This document shows positions 13,714-27,197 of a DNA stretch of 64,000 nt, one piece after another. Location: assembly GCA_012295275.1 (NCBI GenBank), contig CM022672.1, forward strand, positions 24,263,930-24,327,929, in the 5' to 3' direction. The notes beneath the pieces were generated by a model. That model searched no databases and had not been told where the DNA came from. It saw only the letters and a list, made by a program, of their open reading frames with translations. Each line of letters opens with the position of its first letter. The first letter of the stretch is position 1. This DNA is from Chrysomallon squamiferum (taxonomy: Eukaryota > Mollusca > Gastropoda > Neomphalida > Peltospiridae). The translations under genes were made by a program, and so were the position numbers.

Positions 13714-15360
13714 GCTCTGATAAGGTCTAACGTAACACGGTTATTAATCGGAGATTGACTCTGTTTTACCTTGTTGTCTTCAAAGATGTCAGCATTAATT
13801 TATTTCGGCTTTCTTGTCTCGAAATCAATGGCAGTTGTTTCTAGCGTTACAAAAACAACTTACAGCGTTACAAATGAAGACAAAACATAGTTAAAGGATG
13901 ATAATTACTGCGAATGATCTTCATAACTAGCGATCTTTTAAAATGATATATGTACCGATTACGTATTTATATTTACTGTATTTAATACGATATAAGTTGT
14001 ATTTAAATACAGACTTGCGTAACCTGGCATGTTAATCTCTAGTTTGATCTGGTTATAATGCCACTAATTGCTGTGGTCTTATCTGAGAAATGTCAGCAAT
14101 AACTTTCTCCACCAACATCTTATTTATTAAACTTTCTTTTCCGCTTAACCTCAATTCCTGTATTGGTCTTTTTGCAGTATTTTCTTTTACCCAGACGATG
14201 TCCATAGAAAAAAAAATGTTAGTATCGAAGCTAAAGATAATAATGCATTTAAATATAATGGAAAGATTAGTTTGTTCAATCACTGCTTTTCTTTCTTTTT
14301 TCTTTTAGTTTTTTTAAATTTTCTTTTTCTTTTCTTTTTTTCACTTTATTTAACTTTAAAAATTAACACTACTTCGTTAATGATAATAAAAAAAATTATA
14401 TAGGGTAGTATAAGAGGTAAACAAAGCAGTTGTTACATTTTTAGAAATATTGTTTATTTTCATTAAAATGGTTTTATATTCAAACAATGTTGTTAATATT
14501 AGTAAATAAGTTATCAGTATTACGATGTTTGCGAAAAAAAACCTGTTCATTACAGGTTGTCAATCGCCGCCCTTTCTGTTTTCTTTCATTGAAAAGAGAG
14601 AAAACAAAAATGAAACATCTCAGTATAGCCCATCGATTCAGTAAGCAAAAAAATAAAAAAATAAAAAAATAAAAAATAAAAAAATAAATAAAAGAAAACC
14701 AAGTAGCGAAACAAATTTCCGATTTAAATAAAGAAAAAAAAAAAAAGCTAATGTCTTACCAGTTAAACAATTGATGCTGTTTTTTTTTTAACTGAAAATT
14801 AATGTTTCTTTTAAATCTGCTTAGCTTCTGTATAAATATTTCCTTAAAAAGAGTGTAGGAGAGAGACTCGGAGTGATGTGTGTATTACACATGCTGATAT
14901 CTATATTTGGAAGCAACCCCTAGCGACTCACGCTGATAATGTTTGTGTAAGTCCGTCCGCTTCTGTTTTTCATATCACTCAAGTGAACTTTATGTTCTGT
15001 GCAACTCATTTATACGTTATCCTGAGAAAACTATAGTGAAACAATTTTCTAAGAGGAAAATATCACTCTAATAATGTCTGGTGACGGACTGTGTTAAGTA
15101 TTAAGTGGTTAAAATTATCTGGTTAAACTTTCAGTAACATAAGAATTGTAGTTAGTGAGTGTGGTCTGTCACTGTGTGTATCTGTTTGTTGATGTTGTCA
15201 TAAAGTTAGTTATTAGAAACGGTTTTATAAACTGATTAATAAACAAATTGAATAATATAATAACATAATAATAATTTGCGTATCTTTTTGAATCTTGGTT
15301 TACTGAATAATATTTGTAATTTCCTTGCGTTGGCAATCCAAATATTATTTTCGCTCAGAC
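13714..15360. other. AT-rich intergenic DNA
   Basis: No gene seen. Contains an AAAAAT-rich run at about 14,645-14,690. The overlapping open frames on both strands at 14,053-14,308 are short and look accidental. Confidence 0.5.
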
Positions 15361-15364
15361 ACTC

Positions 15365-15368
15365 TAAC

Positions 15369-15420
<52 letters not shown>
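15365..15420. repeat. (TAA)n microsatellite
   Basis: Nearly perfect TAA run. Translated on the minus strand it gives a spurious leucine stretch. Confidence 0.95.
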
Positions 15421-15421
<1 letters not shown>

Positions 15422-15439
15422 CAATTAATTATCCGTGTG

Positions 15440-16235
15440 TCACATTAATATAAACGAATCAGTTATTAAACGCACAAATGCTGACGCTGGCATTAGATAA
15501 ACATTGAAAAAACTGTTTTCCCTAAAACATTTTATATTTTCAGAAAACGAACTCAGACGTACCTTATTTCCCGCTCTCCCTTCAAATAAGGAAATACTGC
15601 TTCCGGGACTAGTCACAATGCCCGAGACGAGAAAAAGAACGTCTGTGCTGTGTAATTCTCTATTGTTCAATAATACATTATTTACAACTGCTACTCCAAG
15701 AATCTTCTGCTCTGCAGTGCGCTCTGACTGCTGCAGAGTTCTTCGCGTGAAGAAAGCAAATAACCGAATCACGGAAACAATATATTACCACATATGATGC
15801 ACACGTGCGGCTGTTTTTGCCATTAGTGCGCCTTGGACAAATTTTTCTATCTTCTTTATTTATAATATGGTATGTGTATTTTGACGAATTTTTTTTTTTT
15901 TTTTTTTTATGGTGTTTTGTTGGTTTTTTCGTGTGTTTTTTTTTTTTAACCTCTTTTCGGAGGCAGGTAAGAAATAAGCTATATTATACGCGATGCCTGG
16001 AATGCCACTTTTACCTTGGAGATGTTGTGGGAAAAATCACGGCGTTAGAGTTTTGCAGGGGATTGTTGTTTGCGAGTCGTCACACTGCAAACGGGGATCA
16101 TATCGCAGAGAAAGAGAAGATGTGAGGAAAGTTTGGCACCGTAGTATAAAGAGATTGTCAGACGTAATTATTGCCTGCTTGCTGTCTGACGAAAAGTGGT
16201 TCGTAGTGCGAGCGTGGTTGCAGTCTGCGAGTTAA
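15440..16235. other. GC-richer block with open frames on both strands, identity unknown
   Basis: Base composition is richer in G+C than the flanks. Frames stay open on both strands at 15,440-15,797 (110 codons minus, 97 plus), and a frame of 80 codons from ATG lies at 15,993-16,235 plus with several Cys, Trp and basic residues. I recognise no domain and see no splice-linked partner. It could be a decayed interspersed repeat, an untranslated exon or a promoter-proximal region. Confidence 0.25.
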
Positions 16236-16740
16236 AAAAACAGAATAAAAATAATGGCGGTATTCGCTCTACCTTTTCAAGACGTATTCTCTTTAATGTA
16301 AATTTAATTTTAAGCAAAAATACAACAACAAAAAAAGACTTTTATCAGTCAGTGCCAACAACTTGTGAGGTAACATTTATGATAGATCGAGATCTGAAAG
16401 ATACCGTGGATTACTAAAAAGATGATAAAGATAATTCCAAAATGTTATCTTTTTAAAATTGGTTTTGTTAATTCATTTAAATGTTATGTTAAAATGTAAA
16501 ATTAATTTGTTAATTCGTTGAATACAAACAGTAAGACTAGGCTTAATTTATAACAATGAAAAAGAAAATATTTCTATTTCGTATCACTGCAATCAGATAC
16601 TTATGTATGTGTGATAAATTTAGAATTTCTACCTAACAGCTGTCAAAACAGAGATTTTTTTGTATGAAACATGAACTTAAACACATGTTATATGTTAGTA
16701 GATATACAAAAATAATTCTCATGCTATTTCAACAGAATTG

Positions 16741-17265
16741 TTTTATTATCACCATCATCATCATCATCAATAATAGTAGTAGTAGTAGTAATAATAGTTG
16801 TAGCACTAATATCATAATAAATTATATATCTTTTTGTAAACCATGGTTTAATGAAAATATCGAAGAACATCAGGATTCATTGGCCCCTACCTTGGCTAGA
16901 CAAAACGAATTTATCTCACCATTTAACTAATAAGAGACGAAGAAGTGTCTGGAATGGAAAATAATCCAGTATGTTCTATGATGAGAATAGACTGTGCGAC
17001 TTACCACAGTTTGGTTATGGTCGCAGTTACACCGACAACAGCGATAGAAAGAGTAGTAGTAACAGAAGCAATGATAATGGCAATACCACTAGTAACAGTT
17101 TCAGTATTAGTAATAATATATGTTGTTATAATGGTAGTGCCAGCTGTAACAGCCTCAGTAATGGTAATGCAATAGTAGTAGTAGTAGCAGTAATTATAGT
17201 AGTCGTAGTAGTTGTTGTAATAACCGTAGCAGTAATAGCAGTAGTAGTGGTAAAAATGTTAGTCC
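16741..17265. repeat. Degenerate trinucleotide-rich tract (ATC, GTA, TAA, AGC)
   Basis: Imperfect ATC and AGT repeats near 16,750-16,800 and mixed GTA/GTT/AGC triplets at about 17,030-17,260. The two overlapping open frames here (valine-rich, and serine/asparagine-rich) follow from the triplet pattern. Confidence 0.8.
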
Positions 17266-17597
17266 ATTATTCCAGTATAATCAGTGATTAGTGATTTTAA
17301 AATATAATTACCATTGCTTATATTCTCTTTATATTTTATGATGTTTAAAATTAGAGCAGCTTTTTATGTTTTTGATTTATATCCCTGCACCGAAAAACAC
17401 AAGGATGTTAAAGCTCAAAATATAAGTTCATATGGGAAACCCCCATAAAACATATATATCTTTTTTGTGTGTGTATATATATATGTATATATATTATTTA
17501 TTTATAACATATTTTAAGTGAGTAACGTTCTAATGCAACAGAGTAAGAAAGCGGAAAATTGAGTAATTTCAAAAAACGTTTTTATTATTTCTGATTT

Positions 17598-17600
<3 letters not shown>

Positions 17601-17641
<41 letters not shown>
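17601..17641. repeat. Poly-T run (41 bases)
   Basis: Uninterrupted T run. It could be the A tail of a minus-strand retroelement, but no body was recognised next to it. Confidence 0.95.
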
Positions 17642-17642
<1 letters not shown>

Positions 17643-18205
17643 TTTGCTTTTCTTTTTATTCGTTTTTATAAATATAAATCAGAACTAAGCTAAACCTTAT
17701 TTTCGCCTTATTTATGAGAGACATAAACATTATTTTCGTTAATTTTAAATGCTTATAACAAGACAAAACAGCAAAAAAAGAAACATTACCTTAATTCTTC
17801 TGTTATCATTTCAGACTGCTGTTGTGAAGGTAATACGCTTTATATGATTCCAGAAAGTCATAATTGTATCTGATCCGAAATTGTAGGCACACTAATAAAC
17901 AGTAGGAGTGGATTTAAATACACCATCAACAGCAAAATTACGAAAATCCAAAAATAATTTTCTGTCCCTGAAACAACAGATCAATAATGTATAATCTTCT
18001 TACACTGATGATTTGAAAGATGTACTTATTGATTTAGACATACAAAACAGCCGCAAAAATACAGAGAATTAACATAAGTAGCATTACATGATTATCTGTT
18101 GGCGTAAATATGTTAGAAAGTAACTATTAAATATGAATCATATTATAAATGTTTCACCTCTTTTTCCAAAGAGCCAGTTCGTTGGTGTTAACATATATAA
18201 ATATA

Positions 18206-18216
18206 TGTGTGCGCGC

Positions 18217-18264
<48 letters not shown>
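18206..18264. repeat. (GT)n microsatellite with GC-alternating start
   Basis: GTGT, then GCGCGCGC, then a long GT run. Alternating purine-pyrimidine throughout, so capable of Z-DNA. Confidence 0.97.
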
Positions 18265-18267
<3 letters not shown>

Positions 18268-19036
18268 TGAGTGTCCATTTAACAAAGCCTTTCCCACTTC
18301 TGAGTACGAACAGTTCGTGTTAAAAGGTTTATATGCTAATGTACATAAAAAGTAAGTGGCACGTCAAAACCATTTATAGGATCGGAGTATAAATCTCCTA
18401 TTTTCCATTATACCTCTGTCTGTCCCAACTTTCCTTTTATCAAAAATGGTGATTACTGTTTTCCAATCTATGGGGAGGTGCACACAATCGACTCCTCTTT
18501 GCTAATCGATAACATTTAGCTCATCTTTCAAATAAAAATTTTGTTTAATACATTATCTGCTGCAATTAAAGCAATATCCATTTATCAGTTTAAAACATTT
18601 TAGTGACATTTTCTTCTTGTGTTATTGTTTTCACTAATGTACTAACAGATATTTGAACACAAAGGCGTGTTCTGATGGTTACAGTACCTTTTGAACTTTA
18701 GAGAAAGCGCACACTCGAACAACGAACTACACAGAGAAAGTTAAAAAGAAACAGATAATTACGTAGATATATCGATCGACAATGAAACAGTTTGAATAAC
18801 AAAGACATAATAAAAATACTCTTTCACCAAGAGAAAAAAGGAAAATGTTGTTTAATGGAATTATTACCACTTTGTTCATCTCTCTTTTATATTTTTACAT
18901 TCTAAAACAAAAATAGAACATACCAAAACCCTACGTTATATTTATCTGCAATAATGCAAGCATAAAAAAGTTAAATGGAGAAATATATATTAGTCCAATA
19001 AATTTTTGTTCACATAAAATATTACAATTAAATTAT

Positions 19037-19140
19037 ATTATTAGTAGCAGTAATAGAAGTAGTACCACTAGCTGCAGCAGTAGCAGCAATAGCAGTAGTC
19101 TCAGAAATGGTAGTAGTTATAGTAGTAGAAATGATAGTAA
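19037..19140. repeat. Degenerate AGT/AGC trinucleotide tract
   Basis: Imperfect AGT, AGC and AAT triplets with interruptions, similar in style to 17,030-17,260. Confidence 0.75.
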
Positions 19141-19258
19141 AAGTATATTATTTATTATTAGGAGTCATCGGATCAATCCTAATTAACGCACCATTTGAGT
19201 CAGTGCCATGTTTTTAGTATATCAAAGTCCGTATTATATAGTTTCATGTAAAATACTT

Positions 19259-20335
19259 GTATACACACACACACATTGTTCAAGTTATGTGTGTGTGTGT
19301 GTGTGTGTGTGTATACACATACATCTTATACTTTTGTTTGTTGTGTGTGTGTGTGTATATACACATACATTTTATACTTTTGTTTGTGTGTGTGTGTGTA
19401 TACACATACATCTTATACTTTTGTTTGTGTGTGTGTGTGTATATACACACATCTTATACTTTTGTTTGTTTTTGTGTGTGTGTATACACATACATCTTAT
19501 ACTTTTGTTTGTTTGTGGGTGTGTGTGTGTGTATACACATACATCTTATACTTTTTGTTTGTGTGTGTGTATATACACATACATCTTATACTTTTGTTTG
19601 TTTGTGTGTGTGTATATACACATACATCTTATACTTTGTTTGTTTTTGTGTGTGTGTGTGTATACACATACATCTTATACTTTTGTTTCTGTGTGTTTCT
19701 TTGTGTGTGTGTGTGTATATACACATACATCTTATACTTTTGTTTTTATACTTTTGTTTCTTTGTGTGTGTGTGTGTATATACATACATCTTATACTTTT
19801 GTTTCTTTTGTGTGTGTGTGTGTGTATATACACATACATCTTATACTTTTGTTTCTTTGTGTGTGTGTGTGTATATACATACATCTTATACTTTTGTTTC
19901 TTTGTGTGTGTGTGTGTATATACACATACATCTTATACTTTTGTTTCTTTGTGTGTGTGTGTGTATATACACATACATCTTATACTTTTGTTTCTTTGTG
20001 TGTGTGTGTGTATATACACATACATCTTATACTTTTGTTTCTTTGTGTGTGTGTGTGTATATACACATATCTTATACTTTTTTTTGTTTCTTTGTGTGTG
20101 TGTGTTTGTGTGTGTGTGTATATACACATACATCTTATACTTTTGTTTCTTTGTGTGTGTGTGTGTTTCTTTGTGTGTGTGTGTGTGTTTCTTTGTGTGT
20201 GTGTTTGTGTGTGTGTGTGTATACACATACATCTTATATACTTTTTGTTTGTGTGTGTGTGTATACATACACATACATCTTATACTTTTGTTTGTGTGTG
20301 TGTGTATACACCATCTTATACTTTTTTGTTTGTGT
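19259..20335 (+). repeat. TG/TA compound minisatellite, about 20 units of 40-60 bp
   Basis: Each unit is a (TG)n run, then TATATACACAT, then a fixed core near ACATCTTATACTTTTGTTT. The units vary in TG length and in the joint (TTTGTTTG in the first third, TTTCTTTG from about 19,700 onward). Long frames stay open in all three plus frames because the units lack stops; they are not genes. The TG/TATA/CA layout makes each unit self-complementary. Confidence 0.97.
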
Positions 20336-20967
20336 GTGTAGATACGAAGATGATGCGGAGTTTTCAGCACACGTTGTTATCAGTTTTACCTTGTCAGTTA
20401 TGAAAATATTTTCACGTTTAGACATAAATAGACTGGAAAAACAGAACGGATTTGATATCTTATAAGGCATCTTAGTACAAAATTACATCATTACAACGTA
20501 TATGAATGCAGTTGACTTTCACGTTTTTGTGATGTTTTTTTTTTTTTTCATTTAAGAAGAATGAAAGGAATAATAAAATAACTATAAAGCTGTTTCGGAT
20601 AAAAAATGTTTTTTTTTCCATTTATAAATATGTTTTTAATTGTCATCTGATAGCTATAATTTTTGTTTGCTATGTTTGTTTATTGTGCTTTTCGTTGTTT
20701 TTTTATTGTTTTTTTATTTATTTATCTAATTTATTTATTTGTTCATTCATTCATTTTCGTTGTTTTTCCTTCTTCATATGTTGTTATATTTTCTTCTTCT
20801 TTATTTTGTGTTTAGAGACAGAGACTGGTTTCTGATTTTGTTTTATTATATATTTATTATTATTATTACTATTCGTGTTTTTTTAACCAGTCATTTACTA
20901 ACAGTTAATCGTTAATATTAAAAGGTATGTGATGTATGTGATGGAGCCTTTTTCACTCATTTTGTGT

Positions 20968-20968
<1 letters not shown>

Positions 20969-21001
<33 letters not shown>
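20969..21001. repeat. Poly-T run (33 bases)
   Basis: Uninterrupted T run in AT-rich DNA, ending in TCAG. Confidence 0.95.
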
Positions 21002-21607
21002 CAGCCATAAGATTTTATTTAAAATTTACCTCTATTTTTTTAAATAATAATTGTTATGCGTGTAAATATTTTGTAAACTATACACATAGGTGTATATATA
21101 TATATAATATATATATATATAAACCTGTGCGTTTTTTCTTATTTTCAGCTTTGAAAGATTTCACCTCTTCACTTATTCGCACTAAGAATATAATTAACAT
21201 CACAGAACTGACACTGTAACTAACTCAGATATGTGAGTAATGTCGAAAGGCAAGTAAATAATTTCAGCTGAAAGAAATCTCTGTGCTTCGGAATATCTCT
21301 TCTTTGTGGCAACTTAAGAACGCATTCATGTTTTGTATTTACTCGGATTACAAACATAAAGAGAGAAGATACAAAAATACACGTTCTATATATATTTTAT
21401 AACCACTAAATAACTGTTTGCTAATTCGTGTAGTCAGTCATGTGTGCACTGAGGCAAATAAAATAGTCAGCGCATACAATGGTTTTATAAATTGCCAAAA
21501 ATAACAATGACACCCGAACCCAAGCTTATTATGTAACCACAGAGTACAATTCTGATCTGATAAGGCAAAACAGTATGATCTCAGTTTAATGACTGAATAT
21601 AACAGTT

Positions 21608-21707
21608 TTAATAATAATAATAATAATAACAACAACAACAACAACAACAAAACAACAACAACGAATATAACAATAATAAACCGATAATAGCAAAAATAGC
21701 AATAGCT

Positions 21708-21756
<49 letters not shown>

Positions 21757-21846
21757 GTGTAGTAGTAGTAACAGAAAAGTAGCTGTAGTAAAAGTAGTAA
21801 TAGTAGTATAGTGGCTGTAGTAAAAGTCGTAATAGTAGTATAGTGG
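21608..21846. repeat. TAA/CAA then GTA trinucleotide tract
   Basis: TAA triplets pass into CAA triplets (about 21,608-21,662), followed by GTA repeats from about 21,707 with interruptions up to 21,846. Confidence 0.9.
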
Positions 21847-21964
21847 TTATTATTATCTTAATATTTGATGTTAGTTTTCAATTATTCTGTTTATTTTACA
21901 TTATCTTGATATTTGATGTTAGTTTTCATTATTATTCTGCTTATTTATAAATTTTTTTGGGTCA

Positions 21965-21995
<31 letters not shown>

Positions 21996-22763
21996 TTATT
22001 TTTATTTGCGTTTTATATATATATATATTTTTTTTTTTTATGAGTATGTTTTGTTTCTCCCTTTTTTCTCTATGGTGTTTTGTCTGGGATGTTTTGTTTA
22101 TGTTTCCAGTTTTCTGGGAGACTTTTGATGTTGTTTATTTGTTTATTTGGCGAGGCTGGAGCGGTTTTTAGTAAAAATGTCTTAAATGTCATTCAGCGTC
22201 GCTATTACCTCTCAGGTGCCGCACATCATTTCTTCATTGTGTTAGAAGTTTACTGAAAATCTATGTTGTTTGTCCAAAGAAGAAATGAGCATCTGGAAAG
22301 CATAAAGTTAAGTAGGTATTCCATGTCTAGGTGAATTTCAAAGAATCTTAGTCTGAGAAAGCTTTATGGCCATTAAGTGTATTGTTCTGAAATAATGCAT
22401 CTTTAGTGCACCTGTGTTGTGATATTTCAGAACTTTTATGTTTATTGAAATCATATGTGTGTGATGTTTTGCTTTACACGATTAAACAAACGTTTTGCTT
22501 TAAACGATAAAAAAATATTATATTGAAACCAAGATTTTACATGATGTTTGTTTGTTGTCTTCTCTATATTTCTTTACGTACTTTTTAGTAAGGCGCGCTA
22601 TTATTATTTCTTCTTTTTCGTCTACATTATTCTGATAATTTTTTAAAAGTTGAAAAAGATTTTAATTGTAAATTAATAAAAAGATGTCTCATATGTTTAT
22701 CTTTACTTTTATCTATTTTCAAGTAAACTGTCATACTTTTAATTTCAATAGATAGCTAGATAT

Positions 22764-22781
22764 ACAGACAGATAGGCAGGC

Positions 22782-22814
<33 letters not shown>

Positions 22815-22847
22815 GGCAGACAGACAGACAGACAGACAGACAGATAG
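22764..22847. repeat. (CAGA)n microsatellite
   Basis: Tetranucleotide CAGA run with two CAGG variants, flanked by GATA-type units. Confidence 0.95.
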
Positions 22848-25275
22848 TTAGGGATATATATTAATAATCAGTAAAGACTATATTAATATATATATATATG
22901 AACATTCTGACGATATATAATGCAGCTACCTTGATTTTGGTTACACTTTAAGATAAATCACCAAATCGTTAAGCGTCATATATTTAAATTAGTAGTAACG
23001 TGTTTTTAAAATAGTTGAACAATGCTAAGTCTTTGTACATATATCATGCACATTATACACTGTATGCCGATAATTAAATGTGCTACGAGTTACCAGAGGA
23101 ATGTAGAGAACAGAAGTGATTCAAAGGCTCAGAAAATGACAGTAAAAGAAACAGACGTTCAGACCAGCATAGACAGCAGCTTTTTTTATATTGTGACTGC
23201 CACATTACAGTTTTCAAACATAATAAAGAGATATGTGTTTTCTGGTATTTTAGCGCTAACCATTTAATGTAGTTCCTGTCAGATTATGCAGAGATATTGG
23301 CGTACCTGAGAAATTAGTTCCAGGCAGCTAGAAAGATTATTAACCTGAGAATTTTATAAAATGGTACATAAAACGTTAACAAAGTTAAAATAATTCATTA
23401 ATATTGCGACTGGGTTTTGCCCATAAAGATTGACTCTGGATCCCTTTTTTATTACGAAGCTTGGACGGTTTTGGACAGATCTGAGAGGTATATGTTTTGC
23501 TAAATTTTCTTATAATTTTCTTGTCTTATCTCAACCTTATACATTATACATTTCATTAGAAGCGGAATTCTCAACAACTGTGGCCGTGACCTTTTCTCAC
23601 ATTTTGACGGAAAACCAAGTCAAAATTTAACACAATAGCTCGTTTCAAAAAATAAACAATGATTAATCTTGACGCAAATCTACCAAAATATATCATGCAG
23701 TCTAACAGGCTTTTGTTGGCAAAAGAAGACTCATTTCAGTTGATGTTCTGTTTGAAAAGTACTTCTTGCGCCAACTGCAGTTGGACAGAGTCCAACTACT
23801 AGTTCAACATTCAGTGGCGTTTAAGAGTTCCTTATACATTCAAAAAACTTACTTGAAGGGTAAACAATAGAAGCACGTTAGTGAAAATAAACTGCCTCCA
23901 TTACTAATAACTGCTGACAAAAGTAAATATCCAGAAACATATACATCAAAGTAATGAAACTGCAAATGAAAATCAGTTTTATTCTTCTGTTATCAGGCAA
24001 TAAGTTACGGGACTGATGAAGTTATCGTTATCATCTCTTCAAATTCGAATGGGGATGTAGCAATTGGTATCATTTAATATACAGTATATGTATTAGACAA
24101 ACACAATCCACTGTGTATCTTCCGCTTGCAATAATACGATAGTGGGCGGCAGATGAAATAACCAAGACTTATTTGATTTTTTCCACATTAATTATATATT
24201 CATTTGAACTTTAATAATTGTAATATAAGCATGATGATCTATAATTTTTTTGGTTGTCTATTTTAAAACTGAAAAAATAGTTTTATTTCTAGTTCAAGCA
24301 ATTTTCGCAAGTCTGTATCATTCAATGACGTAATATTAACTATGAGCATCGATATGTGTATAATTATATTAGGATGTTTCGATGAAACCAGAGAATATGA
24401 AAAAAAAGAAAGAAGAAATATAATTATAACATAAATGATTTCACACTTTTCTGTTTTCTATTTAATTTATTCTGTTTTGTTTTTACTGTTGTTGTTGTGG
24501 TAGTGGTGGTTGTTGTTAACTTTAATTATTATTATTATTATTTTTTATCTATAGTAATGGAAAAGTTGTCTCCCTTAACAAAGATGAAACTTTCAAAAAA
24601 ACGGGACTAGAGGAAATATTTAAATGACATCGATTCCAAGGACTGAGGCTGACTAATTATTTTAATTAATGAACTGACACGATGCTCGTTAGGTCGCGCT
24701 GGATGCTTTAGTCACACTCTTCTCAAATTAATGCATGATGATCGTTTAATCACTGTCATTGTTAATTTTGTAAATGAAACATTTCGCACTGTGGAATCGA
24801 AACTGTTAAGACTGCTGTATTATAATACCGTTATTTTGAAACATCTTCGATTTAATGAACATTCGGCCTCGACGCACACTCATTAACCCATTAAAACGAG
24901 TGAATTCTGTAATAATGAAACCGTGAAATTCACTGTCCGTTTAATACACGTAGATTTCCAGAGTCTTACCTTTAACATCGCATCTGTTAATTATTAAGCT
25001 TTAAAGAAAGACTGGTGAGAAATGTACAAAACTGCTTCATCAGGTTTTGATTTTCTACACATTACGTTTATTAGCCATGGCTCTGATCTCAGTGATAGAC
25101 ATTAACATTTTATTTAAATACGTCAAGTTCCTTTTAACAGTAAAAGGAAAACGAAATTTATGGGAGAAGTAAAGTAATAACATACATTAAAACGAAGAAA
25201 ATAAACTTCAGCTTTTTAATATTTTTTCTCTTTTAAAACAATTTTGCTAATGCTAATAATATATAAATAAATATA

Positions 25276-25314
<39 letters not shown>

Positions 25315-26568
25315 AAAAAGCACAATAACCATTATAGTTACTATTATTATCGACTCCATGCCATCGTCATCATTATAATTATGTTTTGATATACTTGGCA
25401 TGAAAAATTGCTTTCATGTTGTGTTTTGTAATTGTGAACACGCGATCTCCACATCTTCATTTAAAGAAAATTTTGACTGCAGTGAATCAGTAATTCCTTG
25501 CAGGAGTCTACTACTTTTATATTTATCAAAAACTAAATTGAAGACGATGGAATATATAGATAATGTTTCATCTACGTCATGGCAAATTGTTAAAGAATTT
25601 TCTAGATAATTGTAAATACAAGAGACAAAGCATAGCTAATATTTATTTGGATATAATGTCAAAAAATATTAAAAACAAAAAGAAACAATTTAGAAAAATG
25701 TTTTTATATTATTTCTAAATTTATATATTTACACTGAGTATTGTTCTTATTTTATCTCTAAAATGTCTTTTTTCTCTCTCTCTCGTAATTTATTTCCATT
25801 TATCTTTAAACATGCTTTCTTTATAATTCAATTTGGCAAGCACGATATACTAATTGGATACGGAAAAATAACTTTTATGAAAATCATATGTTCTAACTTG
25901 CAGCGATGTATGACCTACATCACAAATTTCAAACCGCGTATTTGAGGGAAAGACAATGAGAGATGATGTATTTCCATCTACCATACAAATATAATGCTGG
26001 TAAGTTAATATCAGGAATATTCTCTTTCACAGATAATTCTAATTAAAAAAAAAAAAATTCTTTATAATATGCATATTCGAGTTATTCAACAATTCATTAC
26101 TTAAAATGATTTCTATATTTTTAAAGTAAATAATTAGTTATTTTCGAAAGCATATGATCAGTACATAATTAAATATTGTCTTGTTGCAATTTTGTATTGC
26201 TAATCCTTGTAATTTGCTCATTGTAGGGCATTATACATTGTAGAGTATGTTAGAGAGTTAGAGAAAGGAGTGCTAGTATATACCTCCCCTGTTAGATCTG
26301 GAGGCGAAATATGATGCGTACGAGTCTTAACGTCGATAGTTAAAAATGGAATCTGCTTTACGTTTTGCCATGTGTGTCATCTGTACAAAAAATAAATACA
26401 AAATTCAGATGATTTTTTTACATATTTTTTCTCGTAAATGGTATTTGTCATTATGATTAAACCGTTGATAAATATAACATTTTCCTTAAAATCTTTAGCG
26501 AGTTCTGATTGGCTGAGATGTTACAATTTACTGAAATGTTCTTTTAATAAATAAATAAGTAACTAACT
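22848..26568. other. AT-rich intergenic DNA
   Basis: No gene seen. Contains an AAAT run (25,258-25,316). Open frames of 60-81 codons (for example 23,022-23,267) have no recognised domain. Confidence 0.5.
25258..25316. repeat. (AAAT)n microsatellite
   Basis: AAAT/ATAA tetranucleotide run preceded by ATAT-containing variants. Confidence 0.95.
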
Positions 26569-26569
26569 A

Positions 26570-26623
<54 letters not shown>
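26569..26623. repeat. (AAT)n microsatellite
   Basis: Perfect AAT run that ends exactly where the candidate inverted-end element at 26,624 begins. Confidence 0.95.
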
Positions 26624-26624
<1 letters not shown>

Positions 26625-27197
26625 GGTCATTTAATGTCAAATCACCCAATGCGTTTAACCTAACCATCTTCGATTTTGCTGAAATTACATAAAATGTGTA
26701 CCAGCACGTGCAAACTCGTGCATTTGTGTATATTACTGCTTTAGAGGTGTTAAAATGGGCATTTTGTGGTCAGGTATGTCTACTTTAAGTGAATTTTACT
26801 ACTAAACAAAAATATTACACATGTGTATGTTTTATATGTATCTTCGAGTTTAATTCTGACTCTTCAATTGGATCACAAGGTCAAGTGGGGCACAAGGTCG
26901 AATTCAATATCAAGCAAAAGGTCGGTGTAGCTTGTCTCTATCAAGGAAATAATAAGAGATTTGGAATGCTTATTAAATTAGTTTTCCAGTGACACTACTG
27001 GTTACCGAGATATGAGCCAGTTTTATGGTAAAAAAAAAAAAAAAAATTAAGGGCCAATATCTACAAAACTTCCGCTCCGACTCAATTAATATTTGAAATT
27101 TTGGCAAGTTATGTCAAGCCCAGTCAGTAAAATCTAAGATAATGAGGTTAAAATTTTACTCTTTTTTTTTTTGGAGGGGAAAGGTGGTTTGACCCTA
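26624..27197. mobile_element. Candidate non-autonomous DNA element (MITE-like) inserted in a TAA-rich site
   Basis: The left end starts GGGTCATTTAATGTCAAATC and the right end finishes GGTGGTTTGACCC. Reversed, that right end gives GGGTCAAACCACC, similar to the GTCAAATCACCC inside the left end. Both flanks are TAAT-type repeats. It has no transposase frame. The ends match imperfectly, so the call is tentative. Confidence 0.35.

Noticed and set aside
19259-20335. CRISPR-like array of repeats and spacers
   Set aside because: The variable parts are simple TG runs, not unique spacers, and the setting is eukaryotic.
19208-20465. Open frames of 375-402 codons on the plus strand and 145 codons on the minus strand
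   Set aside because: They only translate the TG/TATA/CA minisatellite, giving repeated C-V-C-V and Y-T-H-T patterns in every frame.
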